From the NCBI GenBank assembly GCA_025358025.1, contig JANYKW010000009.1, forward strand, positions 28,963-92,962: a DNA stretch of 64,000 nt, read 5' to 3'. How positions within the stretch are numbered: position 1 is the first letter of the stretch; each line of letters begins with the position of its first letter. Below the pieces are notes generated by a model. It made no database searches. It was not told the DNA's origin and worked only from the letters and a program-made list of their open reading frames with translations. The translations under genes were made by a program, and so were the position numbers. This DNA comes from Bacteroidia bacterium. Lineage in GTDB: Bacteria > Bacteroidota > Bacteroidia > Bacteroidales > Prolixibacteraceae. Shown in pieces: positions 8,493 through 17,131 of the stretch.

Positions 8493-9515
8493 TTAAAAAC
8501 GGATCTCGTTTTTAACAAAATCGGCCAGTTCAGGGGCAATTAATTCCGGACTATACGATTTCGGAACAAACGGGATCATTTTTGTATCACGACGTGCCAT
8601 GCTGAAATCGTAGCTTTTATCGTAATAAGCCAAGGTAATTTCAACCACTTTCCGGTAATCACCTGCCGAAAGAGCCTCCAGGGTATCCTGGGTGTCCTTG
8701 CCTCCCAACCGTTTACTTATTTTTTCTACACTGAATTGCAGCTCTTCAGCCGGAAAATCGGCATAATCGCACAACAATCTCTCTATGCGGTCAGATTTTG
8801 GAGGATCAATTCGAATCGTTGTACAACTATTCATTTGGGAGAAAAGCTCTTTCAGAATAATTACTTTCCCAATTGCCTGGCTCTCTCCCTCCACCCAGAT
8901 GGGATTGGAGAGGTTAAAACCGGAAATCTTCTCCAGAATGAGATTGGTAAACTGTTCGGTACCTGGTTGAGGCGGTTGTCCAATCCCGCCAAAACTCGAT
9001 CCCCGATGATTGGCAAGCCCCTCCAGATCTAAAACCTGATGTCCAAGGGCATCCAATTGGTGAAGAATTTCTGTCTTGCCCGAACCTGTTGGTCCGCTGA
9101 GCATAATGAGCTTTAGTCCTTTTGAGATAAGCTCTCTGCCGTAAGCACGATACGATTTATATCCTCCTTCAAGCACATATACCTCTCTTCCTGCAGTTTG
9201 CATCAACCAGGCCATACTGTGGCTTCTCATTCCTCCACGCCAGCAGTAAAGATACAAGGCTCCCTTGTGCTTCCTCGCCTGTAAGATGAAATCCTTCAGC
9301 TTTGGTCCGACCAGCTCCAACCCTTTCAATACAGCCGTATCGCGTCCTTGTTGCTTGTATATCGTGCCAACAATTACCCTCTCCTCATCACTGAAAAGAG
9401 GAAATGAGATGGCATTTGGCAAATGACCCTCTTTGAATTCAGCAGGCGTGCGAATATCCAGAACTACGTGCTCCTTCATTTTCGAAATAAACTCATCCAC
9501 CTTTAATATTGTCAT
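8493..9515 (-). CDS. mnmH: tRNA 2-selenouridine synthase
   Basis: A 340-residue cytosolic enzyme. It has an N-terminal rhodanese domain (about 1-120) with the active-site Cys91 in YCWRGGMRSHS and a P-loop domain with GPTGSGKT at 141-148 followed by LEGLANHRGSSFGG. MnmH replaces sulfur by selenium at C2 of the wobble 2-thiouridine in tRNAs for Lys, Glu and Gln, via a geranylated intermediate, using selenophosphate. It is the first gene of the minus-strand operon mnmH-yedF-desulfurase-DUF3343. The selenophosphate synthetase gene (selD), which it needs, is not in this window. The length is close to the family norm. Confidence 0.93.
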   Translation of the reverse strand: MTILKVDEFISKMKEHVVLDIRTPAEFKEGHLPNAISFPLFSDEERVIVGTIYKQQGRDTAVLKGLELVGPKLKDFILQARKHKGALYLYCWRGGMRSHSMAWLMQTAGREVYVLEGGYKSYRAYGRELISKGLKLIMLSGPTGSGKTEILHQLDALGHQVLDLEGLANHRGSSFGGIGQPPQPGTEQFTNLILEKISGFNLSNPIWVEGESQAIGKVIILKELFSQMNSCTTIRIDPPKSDRIERLLCDYADFPAEELQFSVEKISKRLGGKDTQDTLEALSAGDYRKVVEITLAYYDKSYDFSMARRDTKMIPFVPKSYSPELIAPELADFVKNEIRF

Positions 9516-9601
9516 CGCTGGGATTTAATTCAGCAAATTTAACCCAAATTGCTTAGAACACAATCAGGCACCCTGTCAACCCAATATCGAAAATTCTTTT
9601 G

Positions 9602-9609
9602 TAGTTTTG
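9602..9609 (+). promoter_or_regulatory. Candidate -7 promoter element TAGTTTTG
   Basis: TAGTTTTG fits the Bacteroidota TAnnTTTG -7 consensus and lies 32 bases before the ATG of the membrane-protein gene at 9642. No matching TTTG at about -33 was seen, so this is only a half-site. Confidence 0.3.
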
Positions 9610-9641
9610 AATGTTTCAATTACTACTAATTACAATTTACG

Positions 9642-10916
9642 ATGAAGACAAAACAATTAATCCTCTCCATTTTGCTGGTGGGAATCGCCTTTGGAACAGC
9701 ATGGGCTATCCGGGGTCAATTTGGTCATGAACCGGGTGCTGCAATGGCTGGAATAATCGGAGGTACAGCGCTCTTGCTTGCAGCAGGACGAAAGGACTGG
9801 TACAACAAAATGCTACCCGTTATTGCCAGCTCGGCCATTGGCTGGGGTACTACCGGCATGATAAGCTATGGAATGGTTGTAGGATATTGCAGAGCCGGGG
9901 ATTTACTCAATTCTACCTACGGATTCCTCTCCCTTTTTGTGATCGGAGCACTCTTTGGATTGATTGGCGGCGGACTGGTTGGCCTCTCCCTAAACTCAAG
10001 CCCGGCAAAACGCGTGAAATGGCCATCATTGGTTGCCGAAATGACTGCCGGAGGAGTTATTGCATATTTTTTTCTGATCGATCAGTCAGAACTCTTCATG
10101 ACACCACCACGATCCGAAGCCTGGGCAGTATGCCTGGGTGCAGGAGCTGCAATGTTGTGGCACATGGCAAGGAATGGATATTCCTCAGCCCTGCGTGTTG
10201 CGTTTTATTCGATGCTCGGGGCCGGTTTCGGATTTTCATTCGGAAATTTCCTGCAAAATACCGGCCATGCCATGAAGATCCCTTTCAATTGGTGGAATGT
10301 GATGGAATACAATATCGGATTCTGGGGCGGATCAGGAATGGCCTATGGAGTCTTTACATCCGTTTGGCCTTCTGAAAATGAAACTCCCAAAAAATACGAG
10401 AACAGACTCTCCTTTTGGCTGATCCTTTTGGTTATCCCTTTGCTGGTTTGGAAAGATGCATTTACTTCAAGCGAACTGCTTAAAAGCAGCTTTATACAGA
10501 ATGATGCTTCTAAGGCAATGTTCATCACAGTATTGACACTTATTATCCTTGCCTTGATGATCATCATATCCTGGATAAAGCTCAAAGGAAAGCTGAGCTA
10601 TGGACGGACTGAAGTAATGGCCCTGTTCTTTTCGATTTTTACCACCTATATCGCGTGGAGCTATTTGGTTACCGGACTTTTTATGGGTGTAGTAAGATGG
10701 GAACAACCATTGTATTTTCTCAACCTGATACTTTTCTGGTGGCTGATGGGAAAAACGACATCGCCTTTCAATGACAATCATACAAGGGAACTTTACCCTA
10801 AAGACCGATGGTTGCTCTATTTTGGAGCGGTCATCCTGATCATCTTTCTGCTGCCAATAATTTCATTGATGATAAATGGCGGATTTCCCAATGCTAATCA
10901 ACGTTTTCCAATATAG
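9642..10916 (+). CDS. Polytopic membrane protein of unknown function
   Basis: A 424-residue integral membrane protein with roughly 10-12 hydrophobic segments. The first (about 5-24) runs into a striking AWAIRGQFGHEPGAAMAGIIGG motif. Other Gly-rich or aromatic motifs are ALFGLIGGGLVGL near 109-121, WWNVMEYNIGFWGGSGMAYG near 217-236, and an Asn/Asp-rich cytoplasmic or periplasmic loop (SPFNDNHTRELYPKDRW) before the last segment. I do not recognise the family. The gene ends two bases before the start of a secreted SMP-30-like gene, so the two are almost certainly co-transcribed. A transport role is possible but unsupported by any transporter motif that I can name. Confidence 0.75.
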   Translation: MKTKQLILSILLVGIAFGTAWAIRGQFGHEPGAAMAGIIGGTALLLAAGRKDWYNKMLPVIASSAIGWGTTGMISYGMVVGYCRAGDLLNSTYGFLSLFVIGALFGLIGGGLVGLSLNSSPAKRVKWPSLVAEMTAGGVIAYFFLIDQSELFMTPPRSEAWAVCLGAGAAMLWHMARNGYSSALRVAFYSMLGAGFGFSFGNFLQNTGHAMKIPFNWWNVMEYNIGFWGGSGMAYGVFTSVWPSENETPKKYENRLSFWLILLVIPLLVWKDAFTSSELLKSSFIQNDASKAMFITVLTLIILALMIIISWIKLKGKLSYGRTEVMALFFSIFTTYIAWSYLVTGLFMGVVRWEQPLYFLNLILFWWLMGKTTSPFNDNHTRELYPKDRWLLYFGAVILIIFLLPIISLMINGGFPNANQRFPI

Positions 10917-10918
10917 TC

Positions 10919-11806
10919 ATGACAAGATTTATCCTCCTCCTGATCATTAGTTCCTGTTCCATTTCCGCTGTTTCAAGGGATCCTCAGCAAAACCTGATCG
11001 CCAAAGGGGAAAAGCTTACCAGGGCCGGAGGTGGATATTCATTCACCGAAGGCCCTTCAGTAGCTCCGGATGGTCGTGTTTTCTTTACCGACCAGCCCAA
11101 CGACAAAATTGAAGTTTGGAACGAAAATGGCACCATTACCACTTTCATGCAATCCAGCGAAAGATCCAACGGAACCTATTTCAACAAAAAAGGAGAACTG
11201 GTCTGCTGTGCAGATCTCCACAACCGGCTGATAGTTTTCACCATGGACAAACAATCCCGAATTCTCGCAGAAAATTTTGAAGGGTTTCGACTGAATGGAC
11301 CAAATGACCTCTGGATTGCTCCAAACGGAGGAATCTACTTCTCTGATCCTTATTATCACAGGGATTATTGGGGAAAATCCCACAAAGAGGATCAAAAAGT
11401 CCGGGGTGTCTTTTACCTGAATCCTGCAGGTCGGACGATCAGGGTCATTGAAGATTTCAAGCAACCAAACGGACTCATTGGTACCCCAGATGGTAAAACG
11501 CTCTATGTTAGCGATATAAACGACAAGAAAATTTGGAAATATACCATCAATCCGGATGGGTCTCTATCGTCAAAAACACTTTTCGCACAGGAAGGTTCTG
11601 ATGGAATGACCATTGATGACAAGGGAAACGTCTACCTTACCAATAAATTAGTTTCAGTATATAACGCGAAAGGAGAAAATATTGCACGTATTGAAGTGCC
11701 TGAACAACCATCCAATCTTTGTTTTGGCGGCAAAAAAAGAAATATCCTTTTTATAACAGCTCGTACCTCCGTCTATATTTTAAAAATGAAAACGAAAGGA
11801 TGTTAG
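10919..11806 (+). CDS. Secreted SMP-30/gluconolactonase-like beta-propeller protein
   Basis: A 295-residue protein with an N-terminal signal sequence (about 1-19, with a Cys at 13) and a six-bladed SMP-30-type propeller. Metal-ligand positions look intact: Glu in FTEGPSVAPDG near 42, Asn in LNGPNDLWIAPNG near 130, and Asp in LYVSDINDKKIW near 198. Family members are calcium- or zinc-dependent lactonases acting on sugar lactones. It starts two bases after the unknown membrane protein, and its stop interlocks by four bases (11803-11806) with the stop of the opposite-strand gene. Substrate unknown; a role in sugar-acid metabolism in the periplasm is inference. Confidence 0.82.
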   Translation: MTRFILLLIISSCSISAVSRDPQQNLIAKGEKLTRAGGGYSFTEGPSVAPDGRVFFTDQPNDKIEVWNENGTITTFMQSSERSNGTYFNKKGELVCCADLHNRLIVFTMDKQSRILAENFEGFRLNGPNDLWIAPNGGIYFSDPYYHRDYWGKSHKEDQKVRGVFYLNPAGRTIRVIEDFKQPNGLIGTPDGKTLYVSDINDKKIWKYTINPDGSLSSKTLFAQEGSDGMTIDDKGNVYLTNKLVSVYNAKGENIARIEVPEQPSNLCFGGKKRNILFITARTSVYILKMKTKGC

Positions 11807-12993
11807 TTTGATTTCAGATCTGCAACTTTTCCAGTTATCCTCTCTTTGCTCAGCTGAAGGTAATAATCCTCCATAATATTGGAGACCATTGGTTTGTAAA
11901 ACTTCCAGAAAAAAGGATTACGGTCTATATAGTTGTATTTGTTGTAGAAAATGTTGTATAAAAAGGATACACCACTGAGTTTGGAGCTTTCAACAAAAAT
12001 CGGATTATCACAGTAGTCACCGCAAAAATAATAGTATTTTTTCTCCAGATTTTCAATCACACTAGGGAACACATCAGGAATTCCTGATTCACTCAACATT
12101 TTCTTACCCTCATCGTTGGTATAAATCTTATATTTTGAAATAATCCTGTTTGATTTGCCACATTGCATGATGTCGAACCAGTAAGGATAGGTTATCTCCT
12201 GAGGCAGTCCATACTTTTGCATTCCATATTCCGAAGAATAAACCCACGGAATCTCATCTTTTAACGTTACCCCTAACTCCAGAACAACGATTTTGCTGTC
12301 TTCGTGTATGAAAAGAATACCTGCCTCATGAAAATCCCAGGGTTTATTGTACTGTTGTTGATATAGCCTTTTTGCCCAAATCGGAATATCAGCATTAACC
12401 AAAGTATCCAGTGAATCATAATATCTTCCTACCCAACCAGACCAGGTAATATCCAGCAGTTTTTCTGCCGCTCTTCTGACTGAATTTGGCGTCGGACTTG
12501 CCAAAAAATTGAACTCTGCCATGACCAGTTTACCAGAATCCTGCATACTTTGGAGTAATGTGATGTCATTAATGTTCAAACCTCCGTAAATCCTGGAGGA
12601 TCGTTCATTGAGCAAAGTATCACCATACCATTCGTTGGTATAAATACCATAACTATCAGTAAAATAAGCCATATCAAGACTGTCTGCGACCTGTATCACC
12701 TCCTTGTGTGTCAGCTTCAGGAAGTCTTTGGTGACAAATTTGAAATTATCAAGGGGGAATAATCCCTTGTAGTCAATTGCCGGATTATTCAATTGATCAA
12801 AAGTCGTATATTTTTGATTAATCAATATCCAACTGAATGATTTATGTTCATCATATGATTTGCGTGGCACTGTCATGTCGTAAACAAGCACTTTTAAAGG
12901 CCTGTTATCTTTCAGTTTCCAATGAATAAAACTTACCAAAGGCACCAGTATTGGAAGGCAGGCAATGAAAATAAGTAGGTATTTTCTTTTCAT
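11803..12993 (-). CDS. Membrane-anchored protein of unknown function
   Basis: A 396-residue protein with one N-terminal hydrophobic segment (about 4-24, MKRKYLLIFIACLPILVPLVSF) that would be a signal anchor, followed by a long extracytoplasmic domain. Visible features are PLKVLVYDMTVP near 33, a Glu/Phe-rich LVMAEFNFLASP near 157, and DFHEAGILFIHEDSKIVVLELG near 221-242. The stretch FCGDYCDNP holds a CxxxC cysteine pair. I do not recognise a family; my impression that similar proteins sit beside glycosyltransferase genes is weak. It is convergent with the SMP-30 gene, with stops interlocked. It lies upstream of nothing on its own strand until the methyltransferase gene 90 bases away. Confidence 0.65.
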   Translation of the reverse strand: MKRKYLLIFIACLPILVPLVSFIHWKLKDNRPLKVLVYDMTVPRKSYDEHKSFSWILINQKYTTFDQLNNPAIDYKGLFPLDNFKFVTKDFLKLTHKEVIQVADSLDMAYFTDSYGIYTNEWYGDTLLNERSSRIYGGLNINDITLLQSMQDSGKLVMAEFNFLASPTPNSVRRAAEKLLDITWSGWVGRYYDSLDTLVNADIPIWAKRLYQQQYNKPWDFHEAGILFIHEDSKIVVLELGVTLKDEIPWVYSSEYGMQKYGLPQEITYPYWFDIMQCGKSNRIISKYKIYTNDEGKKMLSESGIPDVFPSVIENLEKKYYYFCGDYCDNPIFVESSKLSGVSFLYNIFYNKYNYIDRNPFFWKFYKPMVSNIMEDYYLQLSKERITGKVADLKSN

Positions 12994-13082
12994 AAGTTCA
13001 AGTTTATGCTATAAGAGAAAAGAGAACCAGCAAGTATCTCAAAAATAGCAATTTTTTCCTTCTGAGCAATAGTTAAATCTTA

Positions 13083-14099
13083 TTAAGTTTCCCTGGTAAT
13101 GTCGTGGGCAATTCTCGAATAGTCCTTCATTCTTTTGACTGTGGTCTCAGGAGTGATTTCACATCCGGCTGAAACTACTCCTTTTCTGCCTGTTGCCCCA
13201 AAACAGAATCCGATACTTTCCACCAACAGTTCATCAGATCCATCCTGAATGATTGATACAGGGTCACTATTTCCGGAAAAAACCTGATTTGCTGATAACA
13301 ACTTAACATAATCCTCCATCGAACCAACCAAATGATCTACGTCGACAATGTCAGCGCCGGTAAGAATCATCTCCTGCAATATTGCAGAGGTATTTCCACA
13401 GATATGCAGTTTCACCTTGGCACCCAGCATATGGGCATGCTCAACGAGCAATTTCTCCAGCGGAAAAATAAATTCGCTGTAGAGATCTGGCGATACCAAT
13501 GAACAGACCGCATCTCCGATCCCAATACAATGAGCACCTGCTTTGATCTGCGCTTCAAGAAATATCATTGCATTCTCAGTGATAAGATTCAAGGCTCTTT
13601 TCATTTCTTCAGGATGCTCATAGAAATCTACAAAGGCTTCAGAAAGATCCCTCAAATCACAATACTCAGCCAGTGGGCCTTCAACCCAACCGCAAATAAA
13701 CTGGGAATCACCAGACATCTTTCTATAGTAACTGATCTCGTCAATCCGTGAGACCATCCGTGAATGATCTGCAACTCTCAGGGGTTTGAGTTTATTGATA
13801 TCCCGTATATCATTGATTAATAATGACTCAACCCATGGCAAAGCATTCGGCGGATAAATGATCTTTGTTCCAAAGGAAGCTGCTTCAGCATAGGGATCCG
13901 ACATCACATGAACCCAGTCGTAGGAAAAATCAGAGGCACACCTGAGATTGGTTGTGCATTTATCAAGGTAGTTTAAACAATAATCACGGTAACCAACCCC
14001 GCAATATTTGGCTGCAAACCGCATCAGAATGGGATGGAAGGGAGACCGGTCAACTGGTCTCCCTTCCAGAAAGTCCATGGTTCGCTGTAAACTGTTCAC
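13083..14099 (-). CDS. MtaA-like corrinoid-dependent methyltransferase (URO-D family)
   Basis: A 338-residue URO-D-fold protein with the full zinc site of MtaA/MtbA/CmuA-type methyltransferases: His232 and Cys234 in LHICGNTSAIL and Cys313 in SAGCEITPETT. Such enzymes move a methyl group between a corrinoid protein and a thiol such as coenzyme M, or act on other methyl acceptors. The N-terminus reads like the family (QRTMDFLEGRPVDRSPFHP). The start is GTG; an internal ATG at 14078 would cut into this motif and is less likely. No corrinoid protein or substrate-specific methyltransferase is adjacent, so partner and substrate are unknown. Gene metH, which also uses a methyl-corrinoid, is 13 kb away. 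Confidence 0.8.
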   Translation of the reverse strand: MNSLQRTMDFLEGRPVDRSPFHPILMRFAAKYCGVGYRDYCLNYLDKCTTNLRCASDFSYDWVHVMSDPYAEAASFGTKIIYPPNALPWVESLLINDIRDINKLKPLRVADHSRMVSRIDEISYYRKMSGDSQFICGWVEGPLAEYCDLRDLSEAFVDFYEHPEEMKRALNLITENAMIFLEAQIKAGAHCIGIGDAVCSLVSPDLYSEFIFPLEKLLVEHAHMLGAKVKLHICGNTSAILQEMILTGADIVDVDHLVGSMEDYVKLLSANQVFSGNSDPVSIIQDGSDELLVESIGFCFGATGRKGVVSAGCEITPETTVKRMKDYSRIAHDITRET

Positions 14100-14129
14100 G
14101 GGCTGAAATATTAAATGCTTCTAGCGATT

Positions 14130-14234
14130 GAAATGTTTAAAGGGTTTGAAGAGTTCAATGGATTGGTAAGCAGTTGAAAAGAGTCAACGTTTCAAACATC
14201 ATAAACATTTCAAATAATTCAAACATCATAAACT
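14130..14234. repeat. Imperfect inverted repeat plus 16-bp direct repeat between two minus-strand genes
   Basis: The 21-base segment 14130-14150 pairs with 14191-14211 at 17 of 21 positions, giving a long imperfect hairpin. The second arm's TTCAAACATCATAAAC recurs exactly at 14219-14234, touching the stop codon of the TIM-barrel gene (14233-14235). No T-tract follows, so it is not a classical terminator. Confidence 0.55.
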
Positions 14235-15102
14235 ATTTTACATAATCCGCTGCAGCCAAAAAGTCATAACTCTTTTGTACACTGACTGTTGGTTCAAAAT
14301 TATATCGCTCAACTTCAACGAAATAATCTTTAATCCCTATGGAATATCCTGTTTCGAAAATTGATTTGAAATCAAGTAATCCACTCTCACCAATCTCTTT
14401 CTCGTCTTTGATGTGCAGGAGCGGAAAACGTTTTGGGTATTTTTTCATATAATCAACAGGAGAATATCCACCTTTCATCACCCAGTATACATCCATCTCG
14501 AAACAAACGTTTTTTGCATCAGTGTTATTGATCATAAAATCATAAATAATCTGATCATCGATCTTGGTAAATTCATGATTATGGTTGTGGAATCCAAACT
14601 GCATACCTGAAGCCGCTGTTAATTGGCCAACGGCATTGAAATAATCCATCTGGACTTTCAGTTCATCAAGCTTGTCCGGCCATTTCAAACCTGGTTTGAT
14701 CATAAACTTCATACCGGTTTTTGCATGATCTTCAATGGCTTTTTTCCACCACTCCATCACTGCTGCATGAGTTTCTTTTGTATAATTAGGCCCACCCAAA
14801 TGGCAACTGTTTAGCCTCATACCTAAATCTTTCACCCTCTTTGTGAACTCTTCGGGCAACATGCCATATATTTTTCCGTCACCATAAGATGCAGTCTCGA
14901 GGGAATAATAACCCATATCAGCCGCTTTTTTAAGGGTTCCAATAGCATCCTTTCCCATGTCATCACGAAGCGAATATAGCTGAAGTCCAATCTTTTTTTT
15001 CTTTTTCCCGGCAGGAATAGCAGCTGTCACCATGTTTGCCCCGATCATGCTTCCTGCAACTATCAGGGAGGTGGTTTTAAAGAAATCTCTTCTGTTTGTC
15101 AT
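14233..15102 (-). CDS. Exported TIM-barrel sugar isomerase/epimerase-like protein
   Basis: A 289-residue protein with a twin-arginine-like leader (NRRDFFKTTSLIVAGSMIGA) indicating export in folded form. It is followed by a xylose-isomerase-like AP endonuclease-type TIM barrel starting KIGLQLYSLRDDM near 37. Candidate metal ligands sit in SLETASYGDG, GFHNHNHEFTKID near 169-181, FEMDVYWVMKGG near 198-209 and LLHIKDE near 227. Proteins like this occur widely in sugar-utilisation loci of the phylum, as isomerases or epimerases of unknown sugars. It is the first gene downstream of the SusC/SusD pair on the same strand, separated by two terminator-like hairpins, so a shared pathway is possible but not shown. 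Confidence 0.82.
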   Translation of the reverse strand: MTNRRDFFKTTSLIVAGSMIGANMVTAAIPAGKKKKKIGLQLYSLRDDMGKDAIGTLKKAADMGYYSLETASYGDGKIYGMLPEEFTKRVKDLGMRLNSCHLGGPNYTKETHAAVMEWWKKAIEDHAKTGMKFMIKPGLKWPDKLDELKVQMDYFNAVGQLTAASGMQFGFHNHNHEFTKIDDQIIYDFMINNTDAKNVCFEMDVYWVMKGGYSPVDYMKKYPKRFPLLHIKDEKEIGESGLLDFKSIFETGYSIGIKDYFVEVERYNFEPTVSVQKSYDFLAAADYVK

Positions 15103-15165
15103 AGCTAAGATATTTTATTGAATTTTGTTGAATTGTAAAAATAGCTAATATTTTTCATTGCAACA

Positions 15166-15193
15166 AAGGCTGCTTCCCATAAGAAGCAGCCTT
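15166..15193 (-). terminator. Terminator-like perfect hairpin
   Basis: The 11-base arms AAGGCTGCTTC (15166-15176) and GAAGCAGCCTT (15183-15193) are perfectly complementary around a 6-base loop. On the minus strand a short T-rich run follows. It shares the GGCTGC core and a GTTAGTT lead-in with the hairpin at 15372-15402, suggesting duplication. Confidence 0.6.
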
Positions 15194-15371
15194 GCAAACT
15201 AACGCTGTTTTAACCTCTCTAACTATAAAAATTCGCTACCTATAAGTCTCCGCTCTTTCAGAATTGTTACACCTTTTAAAAAAAAGATTTATAACAACCT
15301 TATTTTGTGTATTTGATGCGGTAGAAAATGCTATTGAACTTACAATCTGTCTGAATTCCAGATATAGACAG

Positions 15372-15402
15372 AAAAAAGGCTGCCCTCTTAGCGAAGGCAG
15401 CC
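15372..15402 (-). terminator. Rho-independent terminator after the SusD-like gene
   Basis: Read on the minus strand, GGCTGCC (15396-15402) and GGCAGCC (15378-15384) form a stem around an 11-base loop, followed by TTTTTT (15372-15377). It lies about 45 bases past the stop of the SusD-like gene and should end the SusC/SusD transcript. Confidence 0.75.
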
Positions 15403-15445
15403 CTGTAACTAACATATAACATCACAAAAACACTGAATTTTAATC

Positions 15446-17119
15446 TTAATATGGTTTGCCTGTTCCCTGAAGCACCCAGATTTTTGAATAATTATGATCC
15501 TTACTTTGGCCGGATGGGACATAACTGGTCGATAGCAGTTTGGCCACTGCCTCGGTGTAATTGACCAGATACTTTGGATCCTGGCTTGGGACCGGATACA
15601 TAAAACGCAACGGAATAGCTGGTCCGTACTGGGTGACCGGACCCGTTATCAGGGCCGGGTAACCCGTACGACGGTAATCAAACCATGATTCAACATAAAG
15701 CCACAAAGAGATCCATTTCTGATCCATAATCCTTTCCAGCTTATTGGAAGCAAGAGTGTAACTAACTTTGGGATTGTTGTAATACGTGGTAAAATTAAAT
15801 CCATTGGAACCATCCGCAATACCCCATCTGCTGAGTGATGCAACAATACCATTTTTATAATGGGTCTCAGGATCAGAAACTGAAAAACCTCCCCTCTGGG
15901 CAGCCTCAGCAAGCAAAAATTCAACTTCACTGTACATAATCAGATCCATCTTGATATAAGTCTCACTGTTAGCCCTGAATCTGGAATGAAGGTAGGAAAT
16001 GTAAGGACTTCTTTCCGGTTGTGGAAAAGCAGGCCCTGCTCCTTTATTATAAGTTTGCGCATCAAACAGTGAAATATTTGCAGGCAACCCAACGTAAAGT
16101 GAGGTGTCAAGAGCAGTATTGGTTGTTGGCAGAATTTTCACAGGAAAAGTTTCACCAAACACGTTCTTAACAGTTATATCCGATGCAGTGGTAGCGTTAA
16201 AGTCCCATTTGGTCTGTACTGGAATAACCCAGCGATGTAACCGTGGATCACTGTAGGATTTCAATTTATCCACCATCGTTTTACAGGGTTTGGTTTGATA
16301 TTCCGGATTGGAAGTATTGAGCAACCCACCCTTTGCAGAGTTGTTCGCAGTCGTACCAAGATAATTAACGACGGCATTGTCACCATTTGAAGTAAAAGTC
16401 TGAGCAGAGGCTGAATTGAACTCGGCTGCTATATCTACACCGAGCGCACCCATATCTGCTTTCTTGTCGATTAATCGCATGCTATACCTCAGCCGCAAAG
16501 AGTTGACAAATTTCCTCCATTTGACCGGATCTCCTCCGTACATCACATCAGCACTTGCTGAAATCTTGTGATTGGCTATACCTGGATCACCCAGAATTAT
16601 CTCTGCATTTTTTAAATCTGTCAATACACCTTTGTATATCTCTTTTTGATCATCATACTTTGAAAAATAGATTCCCTCCGTAGCTTTGAGACTTTCGGAA
16701 TAAGGAACATCTCCAAAAACATCTGTAAGTGTTCCGAATAGGAAAGCTCTCATTGTCAATGAGATCGCCTCGAAAAATTTATTGTTTTCTGTGATGGATT
16801 TTTCATGGATGATCTCAATATTTCTTAAGATATCGTAGTAACCCGCCCAGGATCCACTGGTCCAGAGATATTGGTTAACCTCCGGCATCCCATCGTTGGT
16901 TCCCATCTGGTTATATTGCATGGCTCCTGCTACTCCTGTCTTATGGTCACCCAATGATTTATAGCTCTTTGCTGTACTGGTAAGGACATAAGTCAGAATA
17001 TAATTGGAAGAGACATTTGTAGGACTATTCGGATTTACATTTAACTCAGTAAGATCCATACAAGACGTCATTTGAAATAACATCGTCAATAAAATGATTT
17101 TTATCTTTATATTTTTCAT
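15446..17119 (-). CDS. SusD/RagB-family nutrient-binding outer-membrane lipoprotein
   Basis: A 557-residue protein with a lipoprotein signal ending MTSC (Cys20), so it is anchored in the outer membrane and faces outward. The sequence after it (MDLTELNVNPNSPTNVSSNYIL) is the usual opening of the SusD-like_2 subgroup. Internal family motifs include WAGYYDILRNIEII near 95, FGDVPYSES near 140 and a C-terminal segment with YPVPSQDPKY. SusD-like proteins form a lid over the SusC barrel and bind the imported nutrient, a glycan or a peptide. It is 12 bases downstream of the SusC-like gene in one operon. With no glycosidase nearby, the ligand cannot be inferred. Confidence 0.92.
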   Translation of the reverse strand: MKNIKIKIILLTMLFQMTSCMDLTELNVNPNSPTNVSSNYILTYVLTSTAKSYKSLGDHKTGVAGAMQYNQMGTNDGMPEVNQYLWTSGSWAGYYDILRNIEIIHEKSITENNKFFEAISLTMRAFLFGTLTDVFGDVPYSESLKATEGIYFSKYDDQKEIYKGVLTDLKNAEIILGDPGIANHKISASADVMYGGDPVKWRKFVNSLRLRYSMRLIDKKADMGALGVDIAAEFNSASAQTFTSNGDNAVVNYLGTTANNSAKGGLLNTSNPEYQTKPCKTMVDKLKSYSDPRLHRWVIPVQTKWDFNATTASDITVKNVFGETFPVKILPTTNTALDTSLYVGLPANISLFDAQTYNKGAGPAFPQPERSPYISYLHSRFRANSETYIKMDLIMYSEVEFLLAEAAQRGGFSVSDPETHYKNGIVASLSRWGIADGSNGFNFTTYYNNPKVSYTLASNKLERIMDQKWISLWLYVESWFDYRRTGYPALITGPVTQYGPAIPLRFMYPVPSQDPKYLVNYTEAVAKLLSTSYVPSGQSKDHNYSKIWVLQGTGKPY

Positions 17120-17131
17120 GGCAATTCTCCT

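Larger units (their letters stand above)
15103..15445. other. 343-bp gene-free spacer between susD-like and TIM-barrel genes
   Basis: The spacer holds two related hairpins (listed separately) and about 170 bases of AT-rich sequence between them. I see no ORF, tRNA or promoter consensus that I can support. Confidence 0.6.

Noticed and set aside
9887..10375. A 162-codon plus-strand ORF inside the membrane-protein gene.
   Set aside because: It is arginine- and cysteine-rich in an out-of-frame manner and overlaps a clear polytopic membrane protein.
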